Shown: positions 6,446 through 6,588 of the stretch, one piece after another
How the letters are laid out: each line of letters begins with the position of its first letter
How positions within the stretch are numbered: the stretch's first letter is position 1
Source: Ruminococcaceae bacterium UBA5423
GTDB lineage: Bacteria; Bacillota; Clostridia; Oscillospirales; Acutalibacteraceae
NCBI GenBank assembly: GCA_002409375.1
Contig: DHNF01000064.1
Coordinates: 13,929-20,516 of the forward strand
Direction: 5' to 3'
DNA length: 6,588 nt
Notes under the pieces: model-generated
Database searches by the model: none
What the model was told of the DNA's origin: nothing
What the model saw: only the letters and a program-made list of their open reading frames with translations
Position numbers and translations under genes: made by a program

Positions 6446-6560
6446 TCCTAAAAAAACGGCGGGATACTCATCCCGCCGTTTTTCGCTTTGATTCCCATCT
6501 GCAGAGCGATGCGCCCATAGCGCCGTATACTATTCTCAGATTAAATCGAAGACATCTTGT
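6446..6560 (-). ncRNA. Possible short minus-strand transcript ending at the shared terminator (speculative)
   Basis: On the - strand, TATAAA (6572-6567) could be a -10 element, giving a start near 6560 and a ~110-base RNA ending in the hairpin plus 7 U at about 6450. The RNA could close a stem ATCTG (6541-6537) with CAGAT (6501-6497) and has no long reading frame with a good start. The -35 would lie outside the window. Alternatively this is the tail of a gene to the right: a - strand frame is open from the edge to TGA inside the terminator (38 codons), with no family resemblance seen. Confidence 0.2.
6452..6483 (+). terminator. Intrinsic terminator after htrA, usable from both strands
   Basis: A perfect 14-bp inverted repeat, AAAAACGGCGGGAT / ATCCCGCCGTTTTT, with a 4-base ACTC loop. 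The GC-rich core followed by a run of T is a classic rho-independent terminator. On the + strand it has 5 T; read on the - strand it has 7 T (6456-6450), so it may serve converging transcripts. Confidence 0.92.
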
Positions 6561-6567
6561 CTCCTTT

Positions 6568-6582
6568 TTATACTGATTCTCA
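6568..6582 (-). promoter_or_regulatory. Weak Fur-box-like palindrome at the window edge
   Basis: TGAGAATCAGTATAA on the - strand matches the 7-1-7 Fur consensus TGATAATNATTATCA at 11 of 14 fixed positions and overlaps the candidate -10 TATAAA. A match of this quality is expected roughly once by chance in AT-rich sequence of this length, so only its position in a gap lends it weight. Confidence 0.2.
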
Positions 6583-6588
6583 TTAAAA

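Noticed and set aside
6436..6576. A 46-codon extension of the htrA frame after its stop (to TGA 6574) as a readthrough product
   Set aside because: It runs straight through the terminator hairpin, has no PDZ or other domain features, and the PDZ domain is already complete before the stop.

Overview
The window comes from a chromosome of a low-to-moderate GC Gram-positive bacterium, most likely an uncultured member of the Clostridia (Oscillospiraceae/Ruminococcaceae-like). The signs are strong GGAGG-type ribosome binding sites, AT-rich gaps between genes, a class B sortase fold, a SpoIID/LytB domain, a PhoR/VicK-type kinase with a Firmicutes-style 'RFYKSD' segment, and a membrane-anchored HtrA with a long cytoplasmic tail. 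No plasmid, phage, IS, CRISPR or tRNA signal was seen. The taxonomic placement is inference from protein style.

Layout: all four confident genes are on the + strand. (1) 3-2471 is the 3' part of a very unusual multidomain gene, open through the left edge. It encodes a CinA C-terminal (PncC-type) domain, one transmembrane helix, a class B sortase-like domain that has lost its catalytic His and Cys, a Ser/Thr-rich linker of about 95 residues, and a SpoIID/LytB peptidoglycan lytic domain whose motifs are intact. (2) 2602-3297 is an OmpR/PhoB-family response regulator. (3) 3327-4772 is its partner membrane histidine kinase. (4) 4885-6435 is an HtrA/DegP-like membrane-anchored serine protease with one PDZ domain, closed by a perfect 14-bp intrinsic terminator at 6452-6483. 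The last ~105 bases hold no recognisable + strand gene. On the - strand they hold a possible short transcript that would use the same terminator, with a weak Fur-box-like palindrome at the window edge.

How they may work together: a two-component system next to htrA resembles the secretion/envelope-stress arrangements CssRS-HtrA (Bacillus) and CiaRH-HtrA (Streptococcus). A 15-base motif ending in TATACA lies upstream of both the regulator gene and htrA, the same distance (within one base) from a -10-like hexamer, which suggests shared control. The upstream fusion protein is probably also an envelope protein, so the window reads as a cell-envelope/wall-quality neighbourhood. The strongest lead is the fusion: a cytoplasmic NMN-deamidase-type domain physically joined across the membrane to a catalytically dead sortase and an apparently active-type SpoIID domain.
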